64,000 nt of DNA from Meconema thalassinum. Lineage: Eukaryota > Arthropoda > Insecta > Orthoptera > Tettigoniidae. The position numbers and the translations under genes are program-made. Under the pieces are notes generated by a model, which worked only from the letters and a program-made list of their open reading frames with translations, searched no databases and was not told the DNA's origin. This document shows, piece by piece, positions 23,591-35,400 of the stretch (position 1 is its first letter; the number at the start of each line of letters is the position of its first letter). Where the stretch lies: assembly GCA_946902985.2 (NCBI GenBank), contig OX336393.1, positions 367,084,779 to 367,148,778 of the forward strand. The letters run 5' to 3'.

Positions 23591-23920
23591 CATCTTAGTA
23601 ACAACGTTGTCGAGATAAACAGAATCAATGATCGCATCATGTCGGTAAAACTCTCCTTAGATAAACAACCATGTCTTAATGTTGTATCGGTCTACGCGCC
23701 ACAAGTGAATTACCCAGAAATAGAAACACATGAATTTTGGGAGGAATTGAGGACTCATCTTGAAATTATATCCCAAACGGAACAAAAGTTACATGTGGGG
23801 ACCTAAATGGTCATGTTGAAGGTTGCCATGGAGGCTTTGGATTTCGAGAACAAAATAAATTAGGGGAGACGATTCTTGAATTTGCAGCCTCCCATAACCT
23901 TGCAGTAGTGAACACGTTTT

Positions 23921-24570
23921 TGATGTGTAACATCTTTCCACTAGGTTGCAGGATATTTTTTGTGGGAGAGATTTTGAAAAATGGGACGGAAGTGGATCGG
24001 ACGGAAGTGTGTAAGACGCACTGCCAGCTGGATCGTATCCCTCCTAGAATCTTTTTTATTTACACACTAATAATGCATAACACTTCCAAGACTCATTTTT
24101 CTTCACTGCCTACTTGATATTTCTACTCTCACACTGCCTTCTTGATTGTTCTCGCACTGCCTTCTTGATACTCTGCTGCTAATCATATCAATATGACTCA
24201 TTTTAACAGAATCCATGTGAAATTACTTGTTGGTCTGTGAATCAAGAGGTCCGCGAACTGGGCAAGCCTTTCATGATCTTCTGCTGTGCACATTGCATTT
24301 ACTCGCAAGTTGGCCTATTTATAAGGAATTTAAGATTATGAGCGGTGTCGCGTCTATTAATCTAATTGATCCATATCGTATTCTTTATTTAGGCTAGTGC
24401 TGGTGGAAGCTACAAATCATCTAATAAAATGAGTTCCTTATTAGAAACTACAATATCTGTAAAACACTCCCTTTTACAATAGATTAATATTTGTGCCAAT
24501 AATAGTATATAATACCGGCGTATCAGCAATTTTACGTGAGGTTTCTTCTATGTCAGATGTCACACATCAT
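23921..24570 (+). mobile_element. non-autonomous element X inserted in the LINE endonuclease
   Basis: Inverted termini TGATGTGTAACATC (23921-23934) and GATGTCACACATCA (24556-24569). The element breaks the LINE between VVNTF and LITYKSGN. A second, reverse-oriented copy lies at 45490-46513 and shares the GGGACGGAAGTGGAT region, the ACCAACAAGTAATTTCA region and the AAACACTCCCTTTTACAAT region. A 69-codon open frame near the start is shared between copies but is not recognisable. Superfamily unknown; target duplication not resolved. Confidence 0.6.
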
Positions 24571-26735
24571 ATGCGACTACTGTAAGGCTCGTAAAGTTTC
24601 TTTTTCTCATAACTTATAAGAGTGGTAATTTCAAGTCGCAGATAGACTATATCATGATAGACAAAAGAGATTTGGGACAAATTAAAGACTGTAGGGTTAT
24701 TCCGGGAGAACCACTTACTTCCCAACATAGGCTTCTATTATCAGCCCTTAAACTGAGAATACATATTAAGATAACATACCTAAAATTGAAAAGATTAAAT
24801 GCTATGAATTGAATAGTGAAAAGGGTAGTGTTTTGAAAAATTGTATTGTGGAGTATTTATGCAAAACCCCTTCTCAGGAGAACAGCCAAACCGTACTATG
24901 GTCAGGCTTTGAAACATTTTGTGTCGCTACAGCGAAACGTGAGTTAGGTATTAGTAAAGGTGGAACAACCATGCCAAGAACAGCGTAGCTGAAAAGAAAC
25001 GCTTGTTTGGAATTTGGCAGAATACTGGTGCTGAGGCAGATAAACAGGCAAAAAAAGCTGCAAGGAAAACAGTTGCAATTTAAAGAGAAAAAGCTGATTC
25101 TGATTTCTACCAGCGTTTATAATTAGCCAATAGCAACGATATATATAAGGTAGCCAAGCGCAAACATAATGACTGCAAAGACTTTAAAACTCCAAAATAT
25201 ATTAAAAATAAAGAAGGCAATTTATTAACAAACGACAAGGACATTTGTGAAAGATGTCATGAGTATTATTATGGTTTATTAAATGAAGAATTTCCCAGGC
25301 GACAAGACGTGGAACTACCTATGACACAAGGACCTATTAATGAAATCACAGAAGCGGAAGTTAGGAAAGCCATCTCTAAAATGAAGAATCATAAAGCAAC
25401 GGGCCCAGATGAGATACCTGCTGAACTCTGGAAATCTCTTGAAGTGGATGGAGCTGTATGGTTTAAGGTTATTCAATGGCATCTTAGTTCATGAACAGAT
25501 GCCAGATGCCTGGAAAATAGTACGTTGGTCCCGTTCTAGAAAACAAAGGAGATGTTCGATCTAGTGGAAACTTCCGTGGTATAAAACTTGCATCACACAC
25601 ACTCAAGATCTGGGAACGAGTCCTTTGTGAGCGTCTTCAAAATTTGATAAAGTTAGCGGATAATCAGTTTGGTTTTGCTGCTGGAAAAGGAACCATTGAC
25701 GCAATCCATGCGATAAGGCTGGAAATTGAAAAAACTCGTGAAAACAAGCAGAGTTTATGAATGGTTTTTATAGATCTCGAGAAATCCTTCGATCGTGTGC
25801 CAACACCGTAAATATGGTAAGCATTAAGGTCGCAAAACTTTCCTGAATTATACATAAAACTCATAATGGATATGTATAACAATATACAGATATGTGTCAG
25901 AAGCCCAGCTGGTTTGTCCGAAAACTTTGATAACAAAGTGGGGGTTCATCAGGGAAGTGCTCTAAGTCCAATGTTATTCAATATTACCATAAACTACCTA
26001 ACAAAACAAATTCAGGAACCCTTACCGTGGAATCTTTTGTACTCGTACGATGTGGCACTAATATCTGACAGTATTTATGACCTACAGGAGAGTTTAGACC
26101 AATGAAGAAGAGCTCTCGAGTCTAATGGACTGCGCATTAGTAGAGCCAAGACTGAATATATGGTATGCGACTGCCACCACAATAAGCCCAGCATGACAAA
26201 TATGGAACTTAAACTAGATGGTGAAACCTTACCAAGAGTAACACAATTTAAATATCTAGGTTCTGTCATTGCTGAAGATAGCAGGATAACCACCGATGTA
26301 ATACAAATGGCGCGAACTATCATGAGTTTTATGTGATCCGAAATTCAAATTACCCATAAGAACCAAGGGTAAAGTTTATAAATCTACCGTAAGACCAATC
26401 CTACTCTATGTTAGTGTAACATGGGCGACTACAAAGGCACATGAGCAAAAGCTACATACCACTGAAATGCGTATGTTACGTTGGGCAGGTGGAGTAACCC
26501 TCAAAGATAAAATCCGTAATGAACATGTGCGAGGCAGTTTCAAAGTAGCGCCTATAACTGAGAAACTTTCTGAGTCCAGGCTAAGATGGTATGGACATGT
26601 TATGCGAAGACCGGAAAATAATGTAGTGAAGAAGTGTCTTTCCATAGCTACACAAAAGTGAGGGAGCGGCAGACCACAAGCAACATGGGTGACGGATGTC
26701 CACAAGGATGAACCACTTTCTTGGTTCATTTAACC

Positions 26736-27966
26736 TAACGTATTTATATATTGTATTTATATTGTTTGTATTTAAAGTTTCTCGATCTGACATTTAAATT
26801 TACCGCCCACCATGTAGGTTGGTGCGAGTCGTAACTTTACTTTCGTTTATTTTATTTACTTTGGTAATCTCATCTATCTTTCTGTGATTGATCACTTCCT
26901 TCTTTGTTGTCAAGCTGGCGCTAATTTCGGTGTCCATCTAGGCATTTCTCCGCCATTCGAGTAAGAGGCTAGACGTGCATTATGTAAAGTTCTTATTTTA
27001 ATGTGGTAGGCACTCTGCCTATCCACATATTGTGTTAACTTCTGTTTTTCTTCCGTGTTCGTTCTGGAGTGAGTTCTTTCCGTATTTAAATTTACTTCCA
27101 TTTTCAATTGTGTTTGTGTTACGTATTGTTTCGTGCATCGTTATATTTCGAGCTTCTGAATTCACGTCGCATCTTGGTGAGTTACAGAAATGTTTAATTG
27201 TTTATTGTTTTCTTAATTTCCTTTCCTCCCTTCTCTCTTGAGTTTGGTACGCGAGTGTTAGCCTTGCCTGGTGGCTTTTCGTTTTGGGCTGGGTCTCTTT
27301 TATTTATGTATTGGGTTCAGGGCTTGGTTGAATGGTTGGATTCCTTCCACTTTCATTCATGCATTGCCTGACGCTCATATGACTATGTGATGTTGGTATT
27401 TTACGCCGTGTTTTTGTGTGTTCCATTATGGCCATTTCAGTCGATTCTGTGTTTGCTACGTTCGTAGTGGGTCGGAATCGAACCGGCAGATCCACATACT
27501 TTGGGACCAGCAAAGCGAATATAGATCTATGTTGCATCACGTAGCATCCTCAAGATTATTTTGTGTATCTCGTATTTATTGCGATTTGATTTATGTCCCG
27601 TACCTGTGTCTTTCCGTAGCCCATTTCTGTAGTTCATTTGATGCGATATGGTTCCGAAGTTTTCCTTCTCTAGTTTCTGTATTCTATTATTTGTGGATTT
27701 CTCGCTATTTTGCCTTATTACGGTATGTACTTCTCCTTCCACAACGACACGCATTTCTCTCTGTAACGTTATGTTTGTCCGTCCCTCCCTTTGTATCTTT
27801 GCATCGCCCCTCTAGTCTAGTCTACTCATATCCTTTCGTTCTGTTTTCCTGTGACCTTATGTCAGTCTACATTTATTGCTGTACTTGGGTACTAATTTTA
27901 TCATTTGGTAATATCTGCTTAATTCTGCCTGTTTTTTTCTAACGCCCTTTTCATTTTAGCATGTTC
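26736..27966. other. T-rich non-coding tract downstream of the LINE
   Basis: Pyrimidine-biased sequence with an open frame 27418-27942 of 174 codons rich in Phe, Ser, Leu, Tyr and Cys. That composition is what a T-rich strand gives in translation and no domain is visible. Part may be LINE 3' UTR. Confidence 0.45.
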
Positions 27967-27972
27967 ACGCTC

Positions 27973-29150
27973 CTGTTGTTGTTTGAGTCTTCAGTCTTTT
28001 GACTGGTTTGATGCAGCTCTCCATGCCTTCCTGTCCTGAGCTAATCGTTTCATCTCTACATAGCTCCGACACCCTACATCCGAGGCAATCTGTTTAACAT
28101 ATTCTAACCTTGGTCTACCCCTACAGTTTTTGTCCTCGACCCTTCCTTCCATAACTAAGCTTGCTATTCCTGGGTGTCTTAGTATGTGTACTACCAACCT
28201 ATCTCTTCTCTTCATTAACAGTCGCCAGAAACATCTCTCCTCTCCCACTCGTCTTAATACCTCTTTGTTTGTAACCCTATCTACCCATCTGATCTTCATC
28301 ATTCTCCTGTAACACCACATTTCAAATGCTTCAATTCTCCTCTTTTCTGCTGCACCAATAGTCCAAGTTTCACTTCCATAGAGCGCCACGCTCCAGACAA
28401 AGGCTTTCAAAAATGACTTCCTAATACCTAAATCTATATTCGATGTCAGCAGATTCCTTTTATGTAGAAATGCTTTCTTTGCCTTAGCCAACCTACTTTT
28501 TATATCCTCTCTGCTTCGTCCATCACTGGTTATTCTGCTTCCTAAGTAACAGAAGTCCCCTACTTCCTTCAGCTTTTCACCTGCCAATTTGATCTCCATA
28601 GAGGTTTCTGATTTATTTCGGCTGCATTCCAGTATTTTTGTTTTACATTTATTAATTTTCATCATGAATTCTTTCCGTAAGATGGAGTCCATACCATTCA
28701 AAAACTCATTCAAATCCTCAGGCTTGTCGGCCAAGATGACGATGTCATCAGCAAATCTCAGAGTTGAAATTATTTCTCCTTGAATCTTCACTCCCACTTT
28801 AAATTTTTTTCTAATTTCCTTCATTGCTTGTTCAATGTAAAGATTGAAAAGTATGGGTGATAAGTTGCAGCCTTGCCTTACACCTTTCTGAATACCAGCT
28901 TCTCTCTCATGTCCTTCAACTCGAATGACTGCTGTCTGGTTTCTGTACAGATTGTGTATCACCCTCCTATCCCTGTACTTTATTCCAATCGATTTCAAAA
29001 TGTCAAACAATTTAGTCCAATCAACATTATCAAAAGCCTTTTCTAAGTCTACAAAAGCCATGAACGTTCTCTTATCTTTCCTTATTCTACCTTCCAAAAT
29101 CAGCCTAAGACTTAGTTCAGCTTCCCTTGTTCCTACATTTCTCCTCTCCG
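27973..29150 (-). pseudogene. family A LINE, 5'-truncated with long open RT frame
   Basis: Minus frame 29097-27991, 368 residues without a stop: RT motif A FVDLEKAFDNVDW, motif B GVRQGCNLSPILFN, motif C FADDIVILAD, then GDFCYLGSRITSDG, GSETWTIGAAEKRRIEAFEM, GRPRLEYVK and the terminal REAW/KAWRAASNQSKD. All three RT catalytic motifs are present, but the endonuclease and N-terminal RT are missing, so the copy is a truncated insert (break near 29150) and not autonomous. The 3' end is AACAAC-rich. The long open frame implies recent insertion. Confidence 0.9.
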
Positions 29151-29511
29151 CATCTTTATTTATTTTGAAATTTTATATGAATACATCCTCTCGGCCTGTT
29201 TCATATTCCTTTGAGTTTCTTTTGTAGAAGTAGTCTTCCCTCCCGGTTGCGTGATAGGCCGAGTGAAGGCGTGAGTTGTCTTGGGGTTTCGGCTGTGCTT
29301 ATTTCCTTGCGAAATACGCACGTTCGCACCTCTGAAGGTGTCAGTTTGTTGTCTTCTCTGCCTAGCACGTAACTTACATTGCGTTTAAAATCTTTTCCTC
29401 TGCGAGAAGATCGATGCTGTTCATCATCTAATTGAGGATAAGTATTCCCGCTCCATTAATACATAGGTGTTTCAAGGACTTGAGGGTATTTGGCTCTATC
29501 TGCTGATGATG
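29151..29511. other. non-coding flank of the palindromic element
   Basis: Unique-looking sequence, no feature recognised. It ends at the CTTTAC target duplication (29512-29517). Confidence 0.5.
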
Positions 29512-29517
29512 CTTTAC
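29512..29517 (+). repeat. 6-bp target-site duplication (left)
   Basis: CTTTAC directly adjoining the AGTAGTGG terminus; its partner is at 44369-44374. Confidence 0.75.
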
Positions 29518-29914
29518 AGTAGTGGTTTTGTGGGGGTTCCGCACCCTCCACCTCCACACCCTCCACACAAGATGGCGGCAGCCCGATAACTCTCGAACCC
29601 GTGGTCGGATTTTGACGAATGAGGTGTCGTTGAACTCGGGCTAACACCCCCTTTCCAATGGACAACATATTTCAACCCCAAAAGTAGTACCTACCCCTAC
29701 TAGGGGGTGAAATTGTAATTTTTTAGAGAATCTCTCTTTCCAATTGCAACATGTGAGAGTTTGAATGCCGATATGGATTTAAACTTTGTTCTACATAAAG
29801 TGCATGTGTTCGGTGAATAGCCACTATGAATTAACATGCTTGTTTTTTGTTTTTTACGCATGCCCACTCATGGCTTTTGTAAGAGGGTGGGGGAGCGGAT
29901 CACTATGGATGGGT

Positions 29915-30110
29915 TATTGTTGACGGGTCATTGTTGGCGGGATCATGGCTGACGGGTCCTTGTGGACGAGTCCTTGTGGACAAGTCCTTGTGGACAGGTC
30001 CTTGTGGACAAGTCCTTGTGGACAGGTCCTTGTGGACGAGTCCTTGTGGACGAGTCCTTGTCCCTTTGGACGGGTCCCTTTGGCCTGGTTCCTACGGACT
30101 AACCCATGAA
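29915..30110. repeat. short tandem array of GGTCCTTGTGGAC units (left arm, outer)
   Basis: About twelve 15-16-bp units of the form ACGAGTCCTTGTGGACAAG. The partner in the right arm (43820-43985) has fewer units, so copy number has changed since the arms formed. Confidence 0.9.
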
Positions 30111-30189
30111 TTTATTTAAATTATGTCAAAGGGCCTAACTACATTTGTGTGTGTTGAATTGACGTTGTTCACCACTACTATAATGGAAT

Positions 30190-30616
30190 TTTATTTATTT
30201 ATCGTATGGCTTTTAGTGCCGGGAGTGTCCGAGGACATGTTCGGCTCGCCTGAGTCTGTAGCTGCTTCCAGCGGATACCCTAAAGGGTGAGCTACACATT
30301 CCGTTCAATTTCAAGTAGTTCCAACTTTCGCCACCAGATATCAATGATACCTAGTGGTGAACGTTGGAACTTTGATAGAGCGTTCTGACGAAATCTAACC
30401 TAACAAATTTTGCTTTACACAAGTTTAGTCTGTGAAAGGATTTTTTACATGCCATAAATCTTATGACATGGGACCGCCGGCTTTACTTCCCCTCCGAAGG
30501 AAGGCATACTGAAGGATTTTCAACGCTCTTAAAAAATCCGACGACTTCGGCCGGGTTTGAACCCGCTATCTTGGGCATAGCAGTTCAGCATGCTACCGAC
30601 TACGCCACCGAAGCCG
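30190..30616 (-). mobile_element. tRNA-derived SINE (S1 head and body, tail T2), left arm only
   Basis: Minus strand: head GGCTTCGGTGGCGTAGTCGG, B-box GGGTTCAAACCCGG, S1 body, then a different tail (GAAGCAGCTACAGACTCAGG, CCGAACATGTCCTCGGACAC, GGCACTAAAAGCC) and an A-rich end. Exact 15-bp duplications CTACTATAATGGAAT at 30175-30189 and 30617-30631. The right arm keeps the single uninterrupted site at 43732-43746, so insertion followed formation of the palindrome. Confidence 0.93.
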
Positions 30617-31184
30617 CTACTATAATGGAATAACGATATGAAAGGAAAGTGACGAAATACATGTGAACACGTGTGAAATGACCTTATTACCGTCCTCCTT
30701 GTGAAACAAGTCACATCCTGTTTTGCTTCATACGTGAGAAAATGTGAGTTCGAACCCGTGGTCGGATTTTGACGAATGAGGTGTCATTGAACTCGGGCTG
30801 ATACCCCCTTTCCAATGAACAACATATTCCCACCCCAAAATAAAACCTACCCCTACTAGGGGGTGAAATTGTATTTTTTTTTAGAGAATCTCTCTTTCCA
30901 ATTGCAACATGTGAGAGTTTGAATGCCGATATGGAATAAAACGTTGTTCCACACAAGAGACATATGTTTGGTGGATAGCCACTATGAATTAACATGCTTG
31001 TTTTTGTTTTTTGTTTTTTACGCATGCCCACTCATAGCTTTTGTAAGAGGGCAGGCTTTTTAAAAGATGGCGGCTGTAGTGTAACCTAACCTAACCCAAC
31101 CCACGAGTGGTGATCAAAAAGTATTTTAAGTGACGCTTGTCGATTGGCAAACCAATAATCAAAGAGGGATATGTCAGGCCTTGA

Positions 31185-31565
31185 GGTGATAGCCCCTTTT
31201 GATTGATCCCTGTTGATTGATCTCTGTTGATTTGTCCCTTTGGAATGGTCTCTGTTGACTAGCCCCTTTTGGACGGGCCCTTTTTGACAGGGGGTCATTT
31301 TTGATGGATCCTTTTTGACAGGTGCTTTTCGACGGGTCCCTGTTGACGAGTCATTGCTGACGGGTCCTTGTTGATGAGTCCCTGTGGACGGGTCATTGTT
31401 GACGGGTCCCTATTGACAGGTCATTGTTGACAGGTCATTGATGACAGGTCATTGTTGACGGGTCATTGTTGATGGGTCCTTGCTGACAAGTCCCTGTTGA
31501 TGGGTCCCTGTGGAAGGGTCCCTTTAGACCGGCCCCTTTGGACTGGTCCCTATGGACCGGCCCAT
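31185..31565. repeat. tandem array of GACGGGTCCCTGTT-type units (left arm)
   Basis: Roughly 15-bp units alternating GACGGGTCATTGTT and GACGGGTCCCTGTT, with diverged GATTGATCCCTGTT units at the start. Mirrored at 42800-43180. Confidence 0.9.
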
Positions 31566-31876
31566 GAAATTTATCCAAATTATGTCAAAGGGCCTAACTA
31601 CATTTGTGTGTAAAGCAGTGTGTTGAACTGACGTTGTTCACCAGTCCTTACTACTACAATTGGATAACGATATGAAAGGAATTGATTAACTAGACATGAG
31701 TTAACTACCAACGAAACACTTTGGCGACTCTGCTTGTTATTGACCAATGAGTAGGGTTTTAGAAAAACTGTTTGCTATTTTGGGTTATATACAAAAAATG
31801 CTTAGACCTTTTGAGTGACTATGTTTGCTAAACAAGACATTATACCAGACACGATTAGGATTCTTATGTAGCTCAG

Positions 31877-32380
31877 ACAAGGAAAGAATTTCTACAGAAT
31901 CTGTTGACATTGAATATAGATTTAGGTATTAGGAAGTCATTTTGAAGGCCTTTGTCAGGAGCGTGGCACTCTATGAAAGTAAAACTTAGACAATTGGTGT
32001 AGCAGAAAAGTGGAGAATTGAAGTGTTTGAAATGTGGTGTTACAGGAGAATGATGAAGATTAGATGGGTAAATAGGGTTACTAACAAAGAGGTATTAAGA
32101 CGAGTGGGGGAGAAGAGATGTATCTGGCGACTGTTAATGAAGTAAAGAGATAGGTTGGTAGAACACGTACTAAGACACCCAAGAATAGCAAACTTAGTTA
32201 AGGAAGAAAGGTTCGAGGACAAGAACTGCAGGGGTAGACCAAGTTTAGAATATGTTAAACAGATAGCCTTGAATGTAGGGTGTGGTAGCTATATAGAGAT
32301 GAAACGATTAGCTCGGGACAGATAGGCGCTGAGATCTGCATCAAACCAGTCAAAGGACTAAAGACTCAAACAACAACATG
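31877..32380 (+). pseudogene. family A LINE fragment inside the left arm
   Basis: GTTGACATTGAATATAGATT through the GSETWT-equivalent region to the CAAACAACAAC tail. Stops interrupt the frame (for example the AAGTAAAGAGATAGG stretch where RRDR is expected). The same fragment with the same truncation point is in the right arm, so it was present before the arms were duplicated. Confidence 0.85.
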
Positions 32381-32658
32381 TAAGTTCACTAAAATAATGT
32401 TGTGTAACGGTATATGTTAGTCAACGAACAGTAATGCATTACTAAAACCCATGACACGATAACTAAGAGCTTTTCTAAAATGATTTTAAAATGCCTTTAA
32501 CCCTATATTGAACACCCAGTTCACAAGACTCATAACTGCAATGTTATGGTAAAACAAAACAAAATCTATATTTCAAAACAAGCAAGTGGTTTAGTCAATG
32601 TATACTGGAAAAAGTTTTGTAAACACTCAAGTCCTCAAGACTAATTAAATTAGTAACT

Positions 32659-32744
32659 GTCAGGTTGACCGAGTGGTTAAGGTGTTTGACTTAAGATCAA
32701 ATGTTCTGTATAAGGAAGCAAGGGTTCGAATCCCTTACCTGACA
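32659..32744 (+). tRNA. tRNA-Leu(UAA), left-arm copy
   Basis: Acceptor GTCAGGT pairs with ACCTGAC (discriminator A). D arm ACC-GAGTGGTTAA-GGT; anticodon stem TTTGA/TCAAA with loop CTTAAGA, so anticodon UAA; long variable arm as in type II tRNAs; T arm AAGGG-TTCGAAT-CCCTT. All stems pair perfectly, and the A-box and B-box (GGTTCGAATCC) are intact. No run of four T lies just downstream, so termination may be poor. Identical inverted copy at 41619-41704. Confidence 0.93.
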
Positions 32745-32937
32745 TAACTATTGCCTTGACATGGCTTGGCCACACTGCATTATTATGACACTTGGTACAC
32801 AAACCATAGATATAGTGTATTGTTTAAGGCCACTCTCTTTCTGAACATAGTCAGAGACTGTTGATGGTTAACAATTGTATTAATAGTGGGACATGGGGAT
32901 AGTAATTAAGAAAAACAGACAATACCCATACACTATT

Positions 32938-32943
32938 TTTATT
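32938..32943 (-). terminator. poly(A) signal of the left FLYWCH gene
   Basis: AATAAA on the minus strand, about 70 nt after the stop codon; the same position relative to the gene in the right arm. Confidence 0.65.
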
Positions 32944-33011
32944 AAATTCATTTTATAATAGTTACACACTGAATTCAAGTCTATCTCTTTACCATTGTTC
33001 TACATAGATTT

Positions 33012-33665
33012 TTAAACACAACGCTTGTTGTAGATCCTTTTACAACTTTCTCCAGGTACTCTTGCTCTTAAAAACTGGGGAAGCCGCAATGGTTTTATAA
33101 ACATAAAACCCTCATCCTCTTCTTTTTCATAATTATCATCATCATCATCATCATTATGAATATTATCATCAAAATTATTATAGTCATTGTCACCATCATT
33201 ATCATCATCATCATCATCATCATTCTCAACATCACTAGAACTATCCAATTCCTCTTGTTTGTTTTCCACAGGGACCTCTTGTAGAGTCTGCGTTGCTTTT
33301 GATAGTGTTAAGGGTTTTTTGAACGATGGTATTTGTCCTAACATGTCTTTTTGAGGTGATGATGAATGCTTTTTAACAAACAATGCACTATCTTGAGCAG
33401 CAATATATTTTTCTTGGACTTGCTTTTTTACCTGGGTTAGAGTATTTTGCGTATTTAAATGTGTATTAATTTGAGATTCACAATGATGTTCTTTTGAAGT
33501 AAGTACGTTGGAGTCTTTTGTTTTAATCATTCCTCGACACTTTTTGGATCGTTGTTTTGAACATCGCCAAATAACAGTTCCATCTTTATTGGTTGTTTTT
33601 ACAATATATGTATATCCTTTATAGAAGACACATGGCTTGCCATGACTGGTTGTTGAGACTTCCAT
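33012..33665 (-). CDS. FLYWCH zinc-finger protein, left-arm copy
   Basis: 217 residues from the first ATG-encoded Met (at 33665; the frame stays open 13 codons further upstream without an ATG). Residues 8-63 match a FLYWCH finger: HGKPCVFYKGYTYIV, WRCSKQRSKKCRGMI, SKEHHC, with ligands C35, C43, H60 and C62 or H61, i.e. a C2HC-like variant of the usual C2H2 end. Such fingers bind DNA or proteins and are common in MULE-type transposases and mod(mdg4)-like proteins. Here no transposase domain follows; instead there is a polar linker, a long Asp/Asn-rich acidic tract (about residues 145-190) and a basic end (RARVPGESCKRIYNKRCV). The TATA-like site at 33983-33989 and AATAAA at 32938-32943 make a complete simple unit. 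It reads outward from the palindrome centre. Confidence 0.85.
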   Translation of the reverse strand: MEVSTTSHGKPCVFYKGYTYIVKTTNKDGTVIWRCSKQRSKKCRGMIKTKDSNVLTSKEHHCESQINTHLNTQNTLTQVKKQVQEKYIAAQDSALFVKKHSSSPQKDMLGQIPSFKKPLTLSKATQTLQEVPVENKQEELDSSSDVENDDDDDDDNDGDNDYNNFDDNIHNDDDDDDNYEKEEDEGFMFIKPLRLPQFLRARVPGESCKRIYNKRCV

Positions 33666-33982
33666 ATCAACTAATACATATGAATTAAATTTTAGTAAAG
33701 TCACATGAACAATCTTTAGATTACAAGTGATTTACACACACACACACTTTCCTAAATGTCAAGATTTATGGATGTTGTTTTCCGCCAACAGCTGCTTACT
33801 GGGTATGACAAGGCTGGAGACTGGTAGGTGAGACGGTCTTTCACGATGTGAACACTGTAACAGGCAGTAGTCAACTGACAATATTCTTATACCCTAGTCA
33901 AGGTTAACAGGTACTTACTGCGTATGACAAGACCGTTCACTCGTAGGTTAGACCGTATTTTTTGTTTGTTGCTAAGGATCCC

Positions 33983-33989
33983 ATATATA
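33983..33989 (-). promoter_or_regulatory. TATA-like box upstream of the left FLYWCH gene
   Basis: TATATAT within GGGTATATATGGGA on the minus strand, about 320 nt before the ATG; conserved at 40374-40380. A diverged duplicate of this promoter-like block (TACTTACTGC to ATATATTCCC) lies at 35396-35510. Confidence 0.45.
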
Positions 33990-34133
33990 CCCTAGACATG
34001 TTAGTTCTGAACACTTAGTGGTTAATTGTATATATTGAATTTAAATACACAGCTCATACAAGCACGTTTTGCGGATGGGAGGGGTGAGAGGCTGGCAAAA
34101 AAGGAAATGTTTTAGTTTAATGAAACGTCATGT

Positions 34134-35400
34134 CCTAGTAGGCGTGATTTATAGTAGACGCAATTGATAGTAGACGTAATTGATAGTAGGTGTAATCGAT
34201 ACTAGACGTGATTAATAGTAGACGCAATTGTTACTAGGCGTGATTGATAGTAGGCGTGATTTGTAGTAAGCGCGATTTATAGTAGACGCAAATGATAGTA
34301 GGCGCGATTGATAGTAGGCGTGATTGATAGTAGACGCGATTGATAGTAGGCGCTATTTGAAATGGGCGCGACTCAGATCATTTTTGATATCATAAAGTTA
34401 CAGTGTCAATGTTTATACAAAGTACAAGGTAGAGGGTATTTTAAGACATAACCTCAGCTCACTTAACATAACCTAACTTTACCTAACCTAACTTTGTCAC
34501 GTGACATGTTCTACAAGTTTAGACTTGCTTTAAGACTGATTATGACGTCATAGATTGATGGGAGGGGTGAGAGGCTGACAAAAAAGGAAATGTTCTGGTT
34601 TAATGAAACGTCATGTCCTAGTAGGCGCGATTTATAGTAGACGCAATTGATAGTAGGCGCGATTAATAGTAGACGCAATTGATAGTAGACGTGATTGATA
34701 GTAGGCGTGATTTGACATGAGCGCGATTTATAGTAGACGCGAAAGATAGTAGGCGCGATTGATAGTAGGCGTAATTAGATATGGGCGAGATTTATAGTAG
34801 ACGTAATTGATAGTAGGCGCGATTGATAGTAGATGTAATTGGTAGTAGGCGCGATTTGACATGAGCGCGATTTATAGTAGACGCAAATGATAGTAGGCGT
34901 GATTGATAGTAGACGCAATTGATACTAGGCGTGATTGATAGTAGGCGTGATTTGTAGTAAGCGCATTACATAGTAGGCTCAATTGATAGTAGATGCAATT
35001 GATAGTAGACGTGATTGATAGTAGGCGCGATTGATAGTAGACGTGATTGATATGGACGCGACTTAGATCATTTTTGATATTACAAAGTTACAGTGTCAAT
35101 GTTTATACAAAGTACAAGGCAGAGAGGGGGTATTTTAAGACTTAACCTCAGCTCACCTAACATAACCTAACTTTACCTAACCTAACTTTGTCACGTGACA
35201 TGTTCTACAAGTTTAGACTTGCTTTAAGGCTGACTATGGCTATGACGTCATTGATTGATGAGAGGGGTGGGAGGCTGACAAAAAAGGAAATGTTTTGGTT
35301 TAATGAAAAGTCATGTCCTAGCAGGCGCGATTGGTAGTAGACGCAATTGATAGTAGACGCGATTAATGGTAGGCGCAATTGATAGTAGGTGTGATCAGGT
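34134..35400. repeat. interspersed arrays of GTAGGCGCGATTGATA-type 18-mers (left arm)
   Basis: Arrays at 34134-34370, 34615-35062 and 35315-35398, units alternating GTAGGCGCGATTGATA and GTAGACGCAATTGATA. Each array is introduced by GGAATGTT..GTTTAATGAAACGTC-like sequence, making a higher-order repeat of about 480-700 bp. Mirrored at 39015-40232. Confidence 0.92.
34496..34550. promoter_or_regulatory. paired perfect GTCACGTGAC and TGACGTCA sites
   Basis: Palindromic E-box GTCACGTGAC at 34496-34505 and CRE TGACGTCA at 34543-34550. The pair recurs at 35190-35199/35243-35250 and in the right arm at 39228-39237/39177-39184 and 39858-39867/39813-39820. Confidence 0.5.

Larger units (their letters stand above)
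23105..26735 (+). pseudogene. near full-length but dead LINE (RTE-like family B: endonuclease + reverse transcriptase)
   Basis: An AP-type endonuclease opens with MTGRSAELSAVLDRRRINIC and CVQETKWKG (catalytic Glu in QET). VGDLNGHVEGCHGG (Asp/Asn pair) and a SQHRLLLSAL end (usual SDH changed to SQH) follow after the inserted repeats. The RT follows: KMKNHKATGPDEIPAELW, DNQFGF.AGKGTIDAIHAIR, motif A VFIDLEKSFDRVP, motif B VHQGSALSPMLFN. Motif C, expected YADDVALI, reads YSYDVALIS, so the first catalytic Asp is lost. The C-terminal tail LHTTEMRMLRWAGGVTLKDK and YGHVMRRPENN ends in a stop near 26730. Several in-frame stops and frameshifts occur. Two later insertions interrupt it (23328-23590 and 23921-24570). 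Layout fits the RTE clade; assignment is by motif style only. Confidence 0.85.

Noticed and set aside
27418..27942. 174-codon open frame as a gene
   Set aside because: Composition reflects a T-rich strand, no domain, and no splice or promoter context.
33666..33704. Upstream extension of the FLYWCH frame as the true start
   Set aside because: The extension begins with GTG, not ATG; the first in-frame ATG is at 33665, directly before the finger.
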